Origin: CAYXDR01 sp046498185
GTDB taxonomy: Bacteria; Desulfobacterota; DSM-4660; Desulfatiglandales; Desulfatiglandaceae
Direction: 5' to 3'
NCBI GenBank assembly: GCA_046498185.1
Contig: JAWOBE010000150.1
Location: 1-8,741 of the forward strand
DNA: 8,741 nucleotides
The first letter of the stretch is position 1, and every line of letters begins with the position of its first letter. A program made the position numbers and the translations under genes. The notes beneath the pieces are model-generated. The model saw only the letters and a program-made list of their open reading frames with translations, had not been told where the DNA came from and did not search any database. Shown here piece by piece: positions 1 to 5,418 of the stretch.

Positions 1-90
1 CGCTGGGTTCGCGAATTCAAGGCGATCCGCCACCTGCTGGTTCAGGATTTTAGGGGATCAGTCTTCGCTAAGGCTACGCCCGACAGGTAA
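1..90 (+). CDS. Possible 3' end of an unidentified gene running in from the left
   Basis: Frame 1 is open from the window edge to a TAA at 88-90, giving about 29 residues that begin RWVREFKAIRHLLVQDF. The last ten residues (SVFAKATPDR) come from DNA that looks like a dispersed non-coding repeat (cttcgctaaggctacgcc), so the reading may simply run into a repeat. The family is not recognisable. It could equally be chance; only the sequence to the left would tell. Confidence 0.2.
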   Translation, partial: RWVREFKAIRHLLVQDFRGSVFAKATPDR

Positions 91-130
91 ACCCCTCCCC
101 TACATCCCCGTGTCCCAATCATTTACGTAG

Positions 131-151
131 GGGCGGGGTTCACCCCCGCCC
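131..151. repeat. GC-rich palindromic element (8-bp perfect stem)
   Basis: The arms gggcgggg (131-138) and ccccgccc (144-151) are perfect reverse complements around the five-base loop ttcac. The flanks gtag and gtagg give the look of the dispersed 'gtaggggcgggt' palindromes seen between genes in many bacterial genomes. There is no T-tract on either side, so an intrinsic terminator is unlikely. This is a repeat call from memory of such elements and not from a search. Confidence 0.5.
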
Positions 152-158
152 GTAGGTT

Positions 159-268
159 GAAAAACAGACGATACCGACGCCGATACCGACGCCGAGGGAA
201 GAAGCATATCGATTACGACAACGACAACCGCTTCGCTTTCGCTCCGCTGACAACGAACTTACCTCAAG
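159..268 (+). repeat. Long direct repeat, copy 1 (110 bp)
   Basis: This copy starts with gaaaaacag (159-167), then has a perfect tandem duplication of the 12-mer gataccgacgcc (170-181 and 182-193), then a 75-bp body (194-268) ending in acctcaag. The body matches 385-459 at 71 of 75 positions by manual alignment. The head resembles the 'cgataccgacgccgatacc' type of intergenic repeat common in Desulfobacterota-like genomes (family memory, not a search). It carries no plausible gene. Confidence 0.85.
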
Positions 269-303
269 AAGAATAAAGGCTGGGGCGGCCGGAAATCCAA
301 GCT

Positions 304-331
304 ATTAGCCATTAGCTCTTAGCGGTTAGCG
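304..331 (+). repeat. Heptanucleotide tandem array, four NTTAGCN units
   Basis: Four in-phase 7-bp units are readable: attagcc (304-310), attagct (311-317), cttagcg (318-324), gttagcg (325-331). All share TTAGC, with variable bases at the first and last positions. The array lies between the two long direct repeats. A second four-unit array with the same consensus and orientation occurs at 8102-8129. Confidence 0.75.
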
Positions 332-355
332 AATTGGAATCCAAAAGCACTACCT

Positions 356-459
356 GAAAAACAGCCGACCCCGATACCGACCCCGAGGGAAGAAGCATAT
401 CGATTACGACAACGACAACCGTTTCGCTTGCGCTCCACTGACAACGAGCTTACCTCAAG
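356..459 (+). repeat. Long direct repeat, copy 2 (104 bp)
   Basis: This is the second copy of the repeat at 159-268, in the same orientation. It begins with the same gaaaaacag (356-364) and ends with the same acctcaag. The head is six bases shorter and uses ccgacccc where copy 1 has ccgacgcc. The 75-bp body (385-459) differs from copy 1 at four positions: C/T, T/G, G/A and A/G. A fragment of the head, ccgacgccgagg, appears again at 491-502, so a third copy may have decayed there. Confidence 0.85.
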
Positions 460-508
460 CCAGCATCTGAATGCGCCAAATTAAAAAGAACCGACGCCGA
501 GGACAGAA

Positions 509-542
509 AGCTCCTGCTGCACAAGATTCGGCAGCAGGAGCT
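509..542 (-). terminator. Perfect 12-bp stem hairpin downstream of the leftward operon
   Basis: The arms agctcctgctgc (509-520) and gcagcaggagct (531-542) are fully complementary around a 10-base loop. The hairpin lies 38 bases past the stop codon of the FAD oxidoreductase gene and is probably the end of the leftward operon. On the minus strand it is followed by ttctgtcctc, which is only a weak T-tract, so termination may be inefficient, or the stem may mainly protect the 3' end. Confidence 0.55.
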
Positions 543-580
543 CCCCATATATTCTACCCGATTTTTAAAGCCCGAAGGCC

Positions 581-1780
581 TCAGCTTTTCAACGTGGAAA
601 AATCGAAATCCCCCGCGACAAGCTTATCTTTGAAACCCGAGACATCCGTCCCTGCTTTCATCGCGCGTGTTATCTCATTGAACCCCTTTGTATCTCCCAG
701 CATGATACATCCCTTGATCACGCCGCCTTCGAGGACGATCTTGCGATAAACCCCTTCACGAATCTCTGTCTTTGATTCAAGCTTACCCTCGGCGTCTATG
801 TCGCCCGCCGAAGCCAGATCGACCCCCACAACCTTGAGTGTGTTGGCCATCGTCGTGCCGGTGTATTCTTCACCGCCTCCGGCCATATCGGCACCTGCGA
901 TTTTACCCTGCTCCATCGCGGCAGGCCATATGCCATAGGGGATACCCCGGTGCTCAGCCACATCGCCTGCAGCGAAAATATCCGGAAGGCTCGTCTGGAG
1001 CCTGTCGTCGACTTTTATGCCTTTGTCTTTTTCAAGGCCCAAAGCATCAGCCAGTTCCAGGTTGGGCCTGACCCCTGCCGATATAACGACCATCCGGACA
1101 GGTAGGCTCTCGCCCCCTTCAAGCTCAACGCTTTCGACTTCATCTGCACCGGCGATCTCACTGGTCTTCGCCCCAAGCCTGAAAGAAAAACCCATATCCT
1201 CCATTATCGTACGGAGAAGCTCTGCGCCTTTTTCATCCAGCTGCCTGGGAAGCAGGCGTGGGAAAAATTCGACAACGCTTACTTTTTTTCCCAGTTTCCG
1301 AAGTGCGTTTCCCGCCTCCAGGCCCAGGAGGCCGCCGCCGATCAAAACACAATCCGAGATTCTCCCGGCTGCATCGACGATCGCCCGTGCATCCGAAATG
1401 CTGCGGAGCGCGTAAACACCTTTCACTCCGGCTCCCTTAATCGGGGGGATAAACGAATGACTTCCGGTTGCGATCAACAGACGGTCATAGGAATATGTTC
1501 GTCCTTCTGCATCTTCAAGGGTGCGGCCGGAGGCGTCACCTCCCACAAGCCGGACGCCCAGTTTAAGATCGATTCGTTGGTCCCGGTACCAGTTTTCCTT
1601 CTTGGCTATCAACTTGTCTACATCGATTTCACCCGCGATAAACTCGTTGAGCCTCAACCGATAATAGAACGGTACCTCCTCGTCGGTTACGACGGTAACT
1701 TCCCCTTCAGGGTCGTATTTACGTATCTGCTCTGCCGCACTCGTTCCGGCCACGCCGTTTCCAGCGATAAGATATTTCAT
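581..1780 (-). CDS. NAD-linked FAD-dependent oxidoreductase (CODH-associated pyridine nucleotide-disulfide reductase fold)
   Basis: A 399-residue flavoprotein of the pyridine nucleotide-disulfide oxidoreductase fold. The FAD-binding motif GxGxxGxxxA is at residues 7-16 and ATG at 104-106. The second dinucleotide motif GGGLLGLE is at 148-155, with an acidic Glu171 at the end of the next strand that favours NAD(H) over NADP(H). The second FAD motif AAGDVAE is at 270-276. The active-site Cys of NADH oxidases and CoA-disulfide reductases is absent: the region reads PFYYRLRLNEF at 37-47. It therefore resembles rubredoxin/ferredoxin/nitrite-reductase-type NADH-dependent reductases. The ATG at 1780 follows a strong AAGGAGGGGG ribosome site. 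It starts 30 bases after cooS and ends the operon. Comparable flavoproteins neighbour CooS in other anaerobes, where they are proposed to pass CO-derived electrons to NAD+. The substrate partner here is inferred. Confidence 0.88.
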   Translation of the reverse strand: MKYLIAGNGVAGTSAAEQIRKYDPEGEVTVVTDEEVPFYYRLRLNEFIAGEIDVDKLIAKKENWYRDQRIDLKLGVRLVGGDASGRTLEDAEGRTYSYDRLLIATGSHSFIPPIKGAGVKGVYALRSISDARAIVDAAGRISDCVLIGGGLLGLEAGNALRKLGKKVSVVEFFPRLLPRQLDEKGAELLRTIMEDMGFSFRLGAKTSEIAGADEVESVELEGGESLPVRMVVISAGVRPNLELADALGLEKDKGIKVDDRLQTSLPDIFAAGDVAEHRGIPYGIWPAAMEQGKIAGADMAGGGEEYTGTTMANTLKVVGVDLASAGDIDAEGKLESKTEIREGVYRKIVLEGGVIKGCIMLGDTKGFNEITRAMKAGTDVSGFKDKLVAGDFDFSTLKS

Positions 1781-1810
1781 ATCCCCCTCCTTGTTCCGGA
1801 TTTTTTCTTG

Positions 1811-3790
1811 TCAGGCGGCTTCTAAAGTCCGCCTGTCCTCCATTGACATCAGCACCCTCTCCCTGCTTTTATCAAGACCGAGCGCCTTGCGTTTGCCGTC
1901 TATATGGGCAACCATCATACGCGCCATTTCATACGGATCGGCACTGAAGCCCCATTTCCCGAAACCCTGTTTTTCGAGGCCGTCGAACAACAAGTCGTAA
2001 AACTTGGTGCCCTCGACGATCGGGAAGGTGACACCGAAAACGGTATAGACACCGGAGCCTACAAAATATTGGCCTATGGAGATCGCTTTCTCGCTCATCC
2101 ATTCCGGCGCAGCGCCCGCAACCGGCAGATCCGCGATCGAATCCCCGAGCCCCCCTGCACGCACCATTTCGGACGCGGCGATCAGGATCCGGCTGTTGTC
2201 CACGCACGACCCCACACCGAGAACAGGCGGCATGCCCACCGCTTTGCAGACCTCCTTCAAGCCGGGGCCCGCCAAATCCGCAGCCTCAGGGGTATAAAAG
2301 CCGGCCTTGGCAAGAGAAATCTGGGAGCAGCCGGTCTGCAGCACCAGGACGTCCTTCCTGATCAATTCCCTCACAAGTTCCACGTGGGCCCAGTCGTGCC
2401 TGACCCTCGGATTTGTGCAGCCTACCACACCGGCGACTCCACGGATTCTTCCGTTTATTATATTGTCGTTCAGTGGCGTATAGGAGGCACGGAACGTTCC
2501 TCCCAGCATGTAATTGATATACTCGTGACTGAAACCGTGGATACCGAGTGAACGTATGGCGGGTATTTCCACCGGGGACTTCCGGTTTTTGAACCGGATG
2601 ATGCCCATTTCCACGATAGCGTCGGTGCACGCACGGGGGTCGTCCTCGACAAAGGGGATATGCTCCGCCCCTTCAATGTGAGCCCTGGGGTTGGTAGTAA
2701 AAAAACGCGTGCCGTAGCATTCGGCAACCTTGGAAAGACCCTGCTTTATGCACTGGACGTCGACTCCCATCGCATCCACGGCCCCTGTGATTATCACCGC
2801 CTCTGTGGACATGAAATTGCCGGCGTGAGGGATACCGTGCCTGGAAAGCATTTCCGCGCCGGAGCAGCACATCCCAACGAGATTGATTCCCGCCGCACCC
2901 GCATCCTTTGCGGCCTGGACCAATGTCGGGTCCTCGACCGAGGCAAGCATGGATTCAAATAGATTCGGCTCATGTCCGTGAATTATTATATTGACATGAT
3001 CCTCCTTAAGGCAACCCATGTCAACTTCCGCCCGAACCGGGGTCGGGGTCCCAAACAGGATATCTGAAATTTCCGTTGCCACCATCGAGCCACCCCAGCC
3101 GTCGGAAAGCGCGGTCCGGGTGAATTGCTTCGTCAGGTTTTCATAATGCTGGTCTACGCCTATATGGGTCCGATGCATCATCTCCATTATTTCCCGCATA
3201 GCCCCTCTCGGAGCCACACCGTTCTTCCTCCAGGTTTCAAGGGTCTTGGCCGGAGCCCTTTTCAGAAAAGGAATCTCCCCTTCCACCTGCGTGTAGGTAC
3301 GCTCGAGTTCACGGTAAACATCCATAGCGATATCTGAAATATCCCTGCCTTCCACCTCGATTTCCAGCGACTCCGCCACCTCTTTCAGCTTGATCGGGTC
3401 CTTTATGCCATATTCGGTTATATGCCCGCTCACCACCTCACGAAACAAATCGAGCATACTCATGCCGTGGTCCGTATGAGCAGAGGCCCCGCTTGCAACC
3501 ATGCGGGCGAAGTTTCTGGCCATAATGGTGTCGATTGTAGCCCCGCAAACTCCAGTCTTGCTGTATGGCTCCTTTGAACTCAACCTGCAGGGCCCCATCG
3601 AACAATTTTTGCAGCACGCGGAATCGGCACCAATCGGGCAGGCCTTCATATCCCTTGCACGGTGGAATGCCGTTTCCACACCGTCCCTGTCCGCTTTTGC
3701 CAGCATCAAGGCCGTGGACTCGCATATCGTCATATTGCTCACCGGTATTGCCGAAGATTTGCCAGCCTTTTTTTCACTTTTCTTATCCAT
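1811..3790 (-). CDS. cooS: Anaerobic Ni-Fe carbon-monoxide dehydrogenase catalytic subunit
   Basis: A cytoplasmic homodimeric-type CODH that oxidises CO with water to CO2, two protons and two electrons. Numbered from the Met at 3790 (659 aa), all metal ligands known from Carboxydothermus CODH-II are present. D-cluster Cys51 and Cys59 have the long C-x7-C spacing. B-cluster Cys60, 63, 68 and 82 follow. C-cluster ligands are His273 (HGHEP), Cys309 (GMCCSG), Cys347 (DVQC), Cys458 (VGCTNP), Cys488 (TGCS) and Cys529 (GSCVDNSR). The catalytic Lys568 (MSEKA) and His105 are also kept, so the enzyme looks active. An in-frame ATG at 3814 would add eight residues but has no ribosome site, while AGGGAGGG lies 5 bases before 3790. 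The gene follows the PerR-like regulator by 39 bases. No cooF, cooC or acetyl-CoA synthase gene is beside it, so this is a monofunctional CooS rather than part of a local ACS complex. Confidence 0.96.
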   Translation of the reverse strand: MDKKSEKKAGKSSAIPVSNMTICESTALMLAKADRDGVETAFHRARDMKACPIGADSACCKNCSMGPCRLSSKEPYSKTGVCGATIDTIMARNFARMVASGASAHTDHGMSMLDLFREVVSGHITEYGIKDPIKLKEVAESLEIEVEGRDISDIAMDVYRELERTYTQVEGEIPFLKRAPAKTLETWRKNGVAPRGAMREIMEMMHRTHIGVDQHYENLTKQFTRTALSDGWGGSMVATEISDILFGTPTPVRAEVDMGCLKEDHVNIIIHGHEPNLFESMLASVEDPTLVQAAKDAGAAGINLVGMCCSGAEMLSRHGIPHAGNFMSTEAVIITGAVDAMGVDVQCIKQGLSKVAECYGTRFFTTNPRAHIEGAEHIPFVEDDPRACTDAIVEMGIIRFKNRKSPVEIPAIRSLGIHGFSHEYINYMLGGTFRASYTPLNDNIINGRIRGVAGVVGCTNPRVRHDWAHVELVRELIRKDVLVLQTGCSQISLAKAGFYTPEAADLAGPGLKEVCKAVGMPPVLGVGSCVDNSRILIAASEMVRAGGLGDSIADLPVAGAAPEWMSEKAISIGQYFVGSGVYTVFGVTFPIVEGTKFYDLLFDGLEKQGFGKWGFSADPYEMARMMVAHIDGKRKALGLDKSRERVLMSMEDRRTLEAA

Positions 3791-3795
3791 GATTT

Positions 3796-3803
3796 CCCTC
3801 CCT
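3796..3803 (-). promoter_or_regulatory. Ribosome binding site that sets the cooS start
   Basis: Read on the minus strand, AGGGAGGG ends 5 bases before the ATG at 3790. The earlier in-frame ATG at 3814 is preceded by AT-rich sequence (gcaaaaatttcatca) with no purine-rich match. The shorter 659-residue protein is therefore preferred. Confidence 0.75.
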
Positions 3804-3829
3804 GATTTATCCATTGATGAAATTTTTGC

Positions 3830-4255
3830 TTATTCCTCTTTCTTATTTGCACAATCGGAACAGAGGCCTATAAATTCCAGGTTATGACCGAACACACCGT
3901 ATTTCGTGAGGCGACCCAGAGCCTTCTCTAATGTATCGATGGTTTTATCCTCCTTTGAAAAAGATGCATCTTCAATTTTACCGCAACGCATGCAGGTGAT
4001 GTGATAGTGCTCTGAAGTATCACCATCGAACCTCATGGGTTGATGCTCCGGCTCCAGGCGCCGAATCAAACCGTCCTCGGCAAGATTTTCCAAATTACGA
4101 TACACGGTGGCCAGGCTGATGCTGGGCAAAATCTTTTTAACCTCCGCATACACCTCGTCCACGCTCGGATGGAAATGACTGGATCTCACCACATCAAGAA
4201 CCACTTTTCGCTGTTTCGTCATTCTCCTCATGGGGGTGGCCTCTTTATTCCTCAT
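3830..4255 (-). CDS. Fur-family metalloregulator, PerR-type (peroxide/metal-responsive repressor)
   Basis: A 141-residue winged-helix repressor of the Fur superfamily. The DNA-recognition helix region (SLATVYRNLENLAEDGLI, about 47-64) is typical. Ligands line up with Bacillus PerR at a constant offset of eight: His29 (H37), Asp77 (D85), His83 and His85 (H91, H93), Asp96 (D104), and zinc-site Cys88 and Cys91 (C96, C99). The second zinc pair is Cys132 and Cys135. Asp rather than Glu at position 96 is the PerR-like state associated with peroxide sensing, whereas Fur proteins usually have Glu. The start is uncertain: ATGs at 4255, 4231 and 4222 are all in frame. 4255 has AGGAC seven bases ahead and 4231 has AGAGG nine to ten bases ahead. 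It heads the cooS operon and lies behind a Fur-type box, so autorepression and control of cooS are likely. A Fur rather than PerR role is not excluded. Confidence 0.9.
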   Translation of the reverse strand: MRNKEATPMRRMTKQRKVVLDVVRSSHFHPSVDEVYAEVKKILPSISLATVYRNLENLAEDGLIRRLEPEHQPMRFDGDTSEHYHITCMRCGKIEDASFSKEDKTIDTLEKALGRLTKYGVFGHNLEFIGLCSDCANKKEE

Positions 4256-4287
4256 CGCTTGTCCTGTTCAAAGTTGGAGAAAAGATT

Positions 4288-4312
4288 ATTGATAATGATA
4301 ATTGTTATTAAT
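4288..4312. promoter_or_regulatory. Fur/PerR-type operator
   Basis: The 19-mer GATAATGATAATTGTTATT (4291-4309) matches the classical Fur box GATAATGATAATCATTATC at 16 of 19 positions. It sits in a wider imperfect dyad from 4288 to 4312 centred near 4300. The site covers the -10 box and start region of the predicted leftward promoter, which is where an autorepressor would bind. The overlap of site, promoter and adjacent Fur-family gene makes this a strong call, although Fur and PerR boxes cannot be separated by eye. Confidence 0.82.
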
Positions 4313-4339
4313 AATAAGTTCCAAGGATTCTTACGTCAA
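4311..4339 (-). promoter_or_regulatory. Sigma-70 promoter for the perR-like/cooS/oxidoreductase operon
   Basis: On the minus strand TTGACG (plus 4334-4339) and TATTAT (plus 4311-4316) are separated by exactly 17 bases, each one base from consensus. Transcription would begin near 4304, inside the Fur-type operator. No second promoter is evident in the short gaps before cooS (39 bases) or the oxidoreductase (30 bases), so the three genes are probably one transcript. Confidence 0.7.
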
Positions 4340-4375
4340 CCGAAAAGTGAAATTGACGTATTCCAGGTGTTGGTG

Positions 4376-4404
4376 TTGACAAACAGGTTGAGCTTTTGTA
4401 TGAT
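4376..4404 (+). promoter_or_regulatory. Sigma-70 promoter for the sahR-metK-ahcY operon
   Basis: TTGACA (4376-4381), a perfect -35, is followed after exactly 17 bases by TATGAT (4399-4404), one base from the consensus -10. The predicted start is near 4411, giving a leader of about 50 bases, too short for a SAM riboswitch. An inverted repeat begins immediately downstream of the -10. A promoter this strong would need a repressor, consistent with an ArsR-family first gene. Confidence 0.8.
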
Positions 4405-4412
4405 GGCGCCAT

Positions 4413-4442
4413 TATATCAGGATATCTTGATTAACTGATATA
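4413..4442. promoter_or_regulatory. Candidate SahR operator: perfect 8-bp inverted repeat
   Basis: TATATCAG (4413-4420) and CTGATATA (4435-4442) are perfect reverse complements 14 bases apart, with a further GATATC palindrome at 4421-4426 inside. ATATC/GATAT half-sites therefore recur: 4414-4418, 4421-4426 and 4437-4441. The element starts just after the predicted transcription start, a position where a bound repressor blocks RNA polymerase. Assignment to the adjacent ArsR-family protein is inferred from position; I have not matched it to a published SahR consensus. Confidence 0.62.
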
Positions 4443-4461
4443 TTTTGAGGACAAAATTGAA

Positions 4462-5388
4462 ATGGTTGATGACAATAAAAATCCGGTTGATTATTTCAAG
4501 GCGCTTGCCGATGACACCAGGGTCCGACTTTTAAACGTGCTTTCGGACCGTGAATTAAATGTCAACGAGCTGGTGGCCATTTTTGAGATGGGTCAATCAC
4601 GGATAAGCCGTCACCTTAAAATCCTGTCCGACGCAGGGCTGGTGACCGTGCGCAGAGACGGCCTGTGGGCATTTTACCGCGGCGCGGATATGGATCAAAA
4701 GGTTGCATCGTCAGTCATCCCTCTGGTGAAAACCCATCCTCGCTTCCGGGAAGACGTTGAGAAGGCGGATGCGGTCTTCCGTATGCGCGAAGAGGAATCG
4801 ATCCGGTTTTTCGATGCAATAGCCGAAGACTGGGATTCGATGAAACGAAACATCATCGGTGGTATCGACCTTACGGTTCGAATTGCAGAGAGAATCCCAC
4901 GCTGTAAAACAGCGGTGGACCTTGGGTGCGGAACCGGCGATCTCCTTCCGGCGCTCCTGGCCTCGGCCGATAAAGTGATCGGGGTTGATAATTCACCGGA
5001 AATGCTCAAAAAAGCCTCCAGGCGCTTTCAAGGGGAAGAATCCCGCGTGGACCTGAGAATCGGGCAGATCGAACACCTGCCGTTACGGGATTCTGAGGCC
5101 GGAGCCGCGGTGATAAACATGGTGCTGCATCACCTGGCCTCACCGTCTGAAGGAATCTTCGAAAGCGCGAGGACACTTGAAAAAGGCGGAGAGCTTATCA
5201 TCGTGGATCTTGAAAAACACCAGGACGAATCCATGCGCTCCCGCTACGGGGACAGGTGGCTGGGTTTTTCACCCGGCCAAATTGAACAATGGGCCCATGA
5301 GGCGGGCTTCAGCGTCGTCGAACAAAGGTCTTTCCCGTTGCAGCGACGACTGAAGGCGCTGTTTTACCGTCTGGCGCTCAACGCCTGA
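4462..5388 (+). CDS. sahR: SahR-type regulator: ArsR-family HTH fused to a SAM-methyltransferase-like domain
   Basis: A 308-residue two-domain protein. Residues about 10-75 form an ArsR-type winged helix (ALADDTRVRLLNVL, then MGQSRISRHLKILSDAGLV as recognition helix). It lacks the Cys pair used by metal-sensing ArsR/SmtB proteins. Residues about 110-260 are a class I methyltransferase fold with SAM motif VDLGCGTGD (152-160), the acidic strand-2 end VIGVDNSPEM (172-181) and VLHHL at 221-225. This fusion beside metK and ahcY is the arrangement known for SahR, the S-adenosylhomocysteine-responsive repressor of methionine-cycle genes in Proteobacteria. In that family the second domain binds the ligand. 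Translation starts at the ATG at 4462 with GAGGA ten bases upstream. metK follows after 30 bases. Because the SAM motif is intact, catalytic methyl transfer cannot be ruled out, but the operon makes a sensor role more likely. Confidence 0.85.
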   Translation: MVDDNKNPVDYFKALADDTRVRLLNVLSDRELNVNELVAIFEMGQSRISRHLKILSDAGLVTVRRDGLWAFYRGADMDQKVASSVIPLVKTHPRFREDVEKADAVFRMREEESIRFFDAIAEDWDSMKRNIIGGIDLTVRIAERIPRCKTAVDLGCGTGDLLPALLASADKVIGVDNSPEMLKKASRRFQGEESRVDLRIGQIEHLPLRDSEAGAAVINMVLHHLASPSEGIFESARTLEKGGELIIVDLEKHQDESMRSRYGDRWLGFSPGQIEQWAHEAGFSVVEQRSFPLQRRLKALFYRLALNA

Positions 5389-5418
5389 ATAAACGTATTT
5401 TTTTGAAAGGAGAACGAA

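Larger units (their letters stand above)
1..580. other. Repeat-rich intergenic region left of the CODH operon
   Basis: No convincing complete gene is seen in these 580 bases. The stretch holds a possible 3' gene end (1-90), a GC-rich hairpin (131-151), two long direct repeats (159-268 and 356-459) separated by a 7-bp unit array (304-331), a short fragment resembling the repeat head at 491-502, and a 12-bp stem hairpin (509-542). Short coding-like frames here are low-complexity (Arg/Pro rich) and come from the repeats. The DNA looks like a landing zone for dispersed non-coding repeats. Confidence 0.7.

Noticed and set aside
159..459. CRISPR array
   Set aside because: Only two long repeats about 190 bases apart, with no regular spacers and no cas genes.
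471..749. Plus-strand frame of 92 codons
   Set aside because: It is Arg/Pro rich, starts inside repeat DNA and runs antisense into the end of the flavoprotein gene. No ribosome site or family resemblance.
1904..2551. Plus-strand frame of 215 codons antisense to cooS
   Set aside because: It is a shadow of cooS codons. The composition is rich in His and Arg without any domain, and cooS on the other strand is fully supported by its cluster ligands.
4405..4461. SAM or SAH riboswitch before the SAM-cycle operon
   Set aside because: The leader from the predicted start to the ATG is only about 50 bases and contains an operator-like DNA palindrome, too short for known SAM or SAH riboswitch folds.
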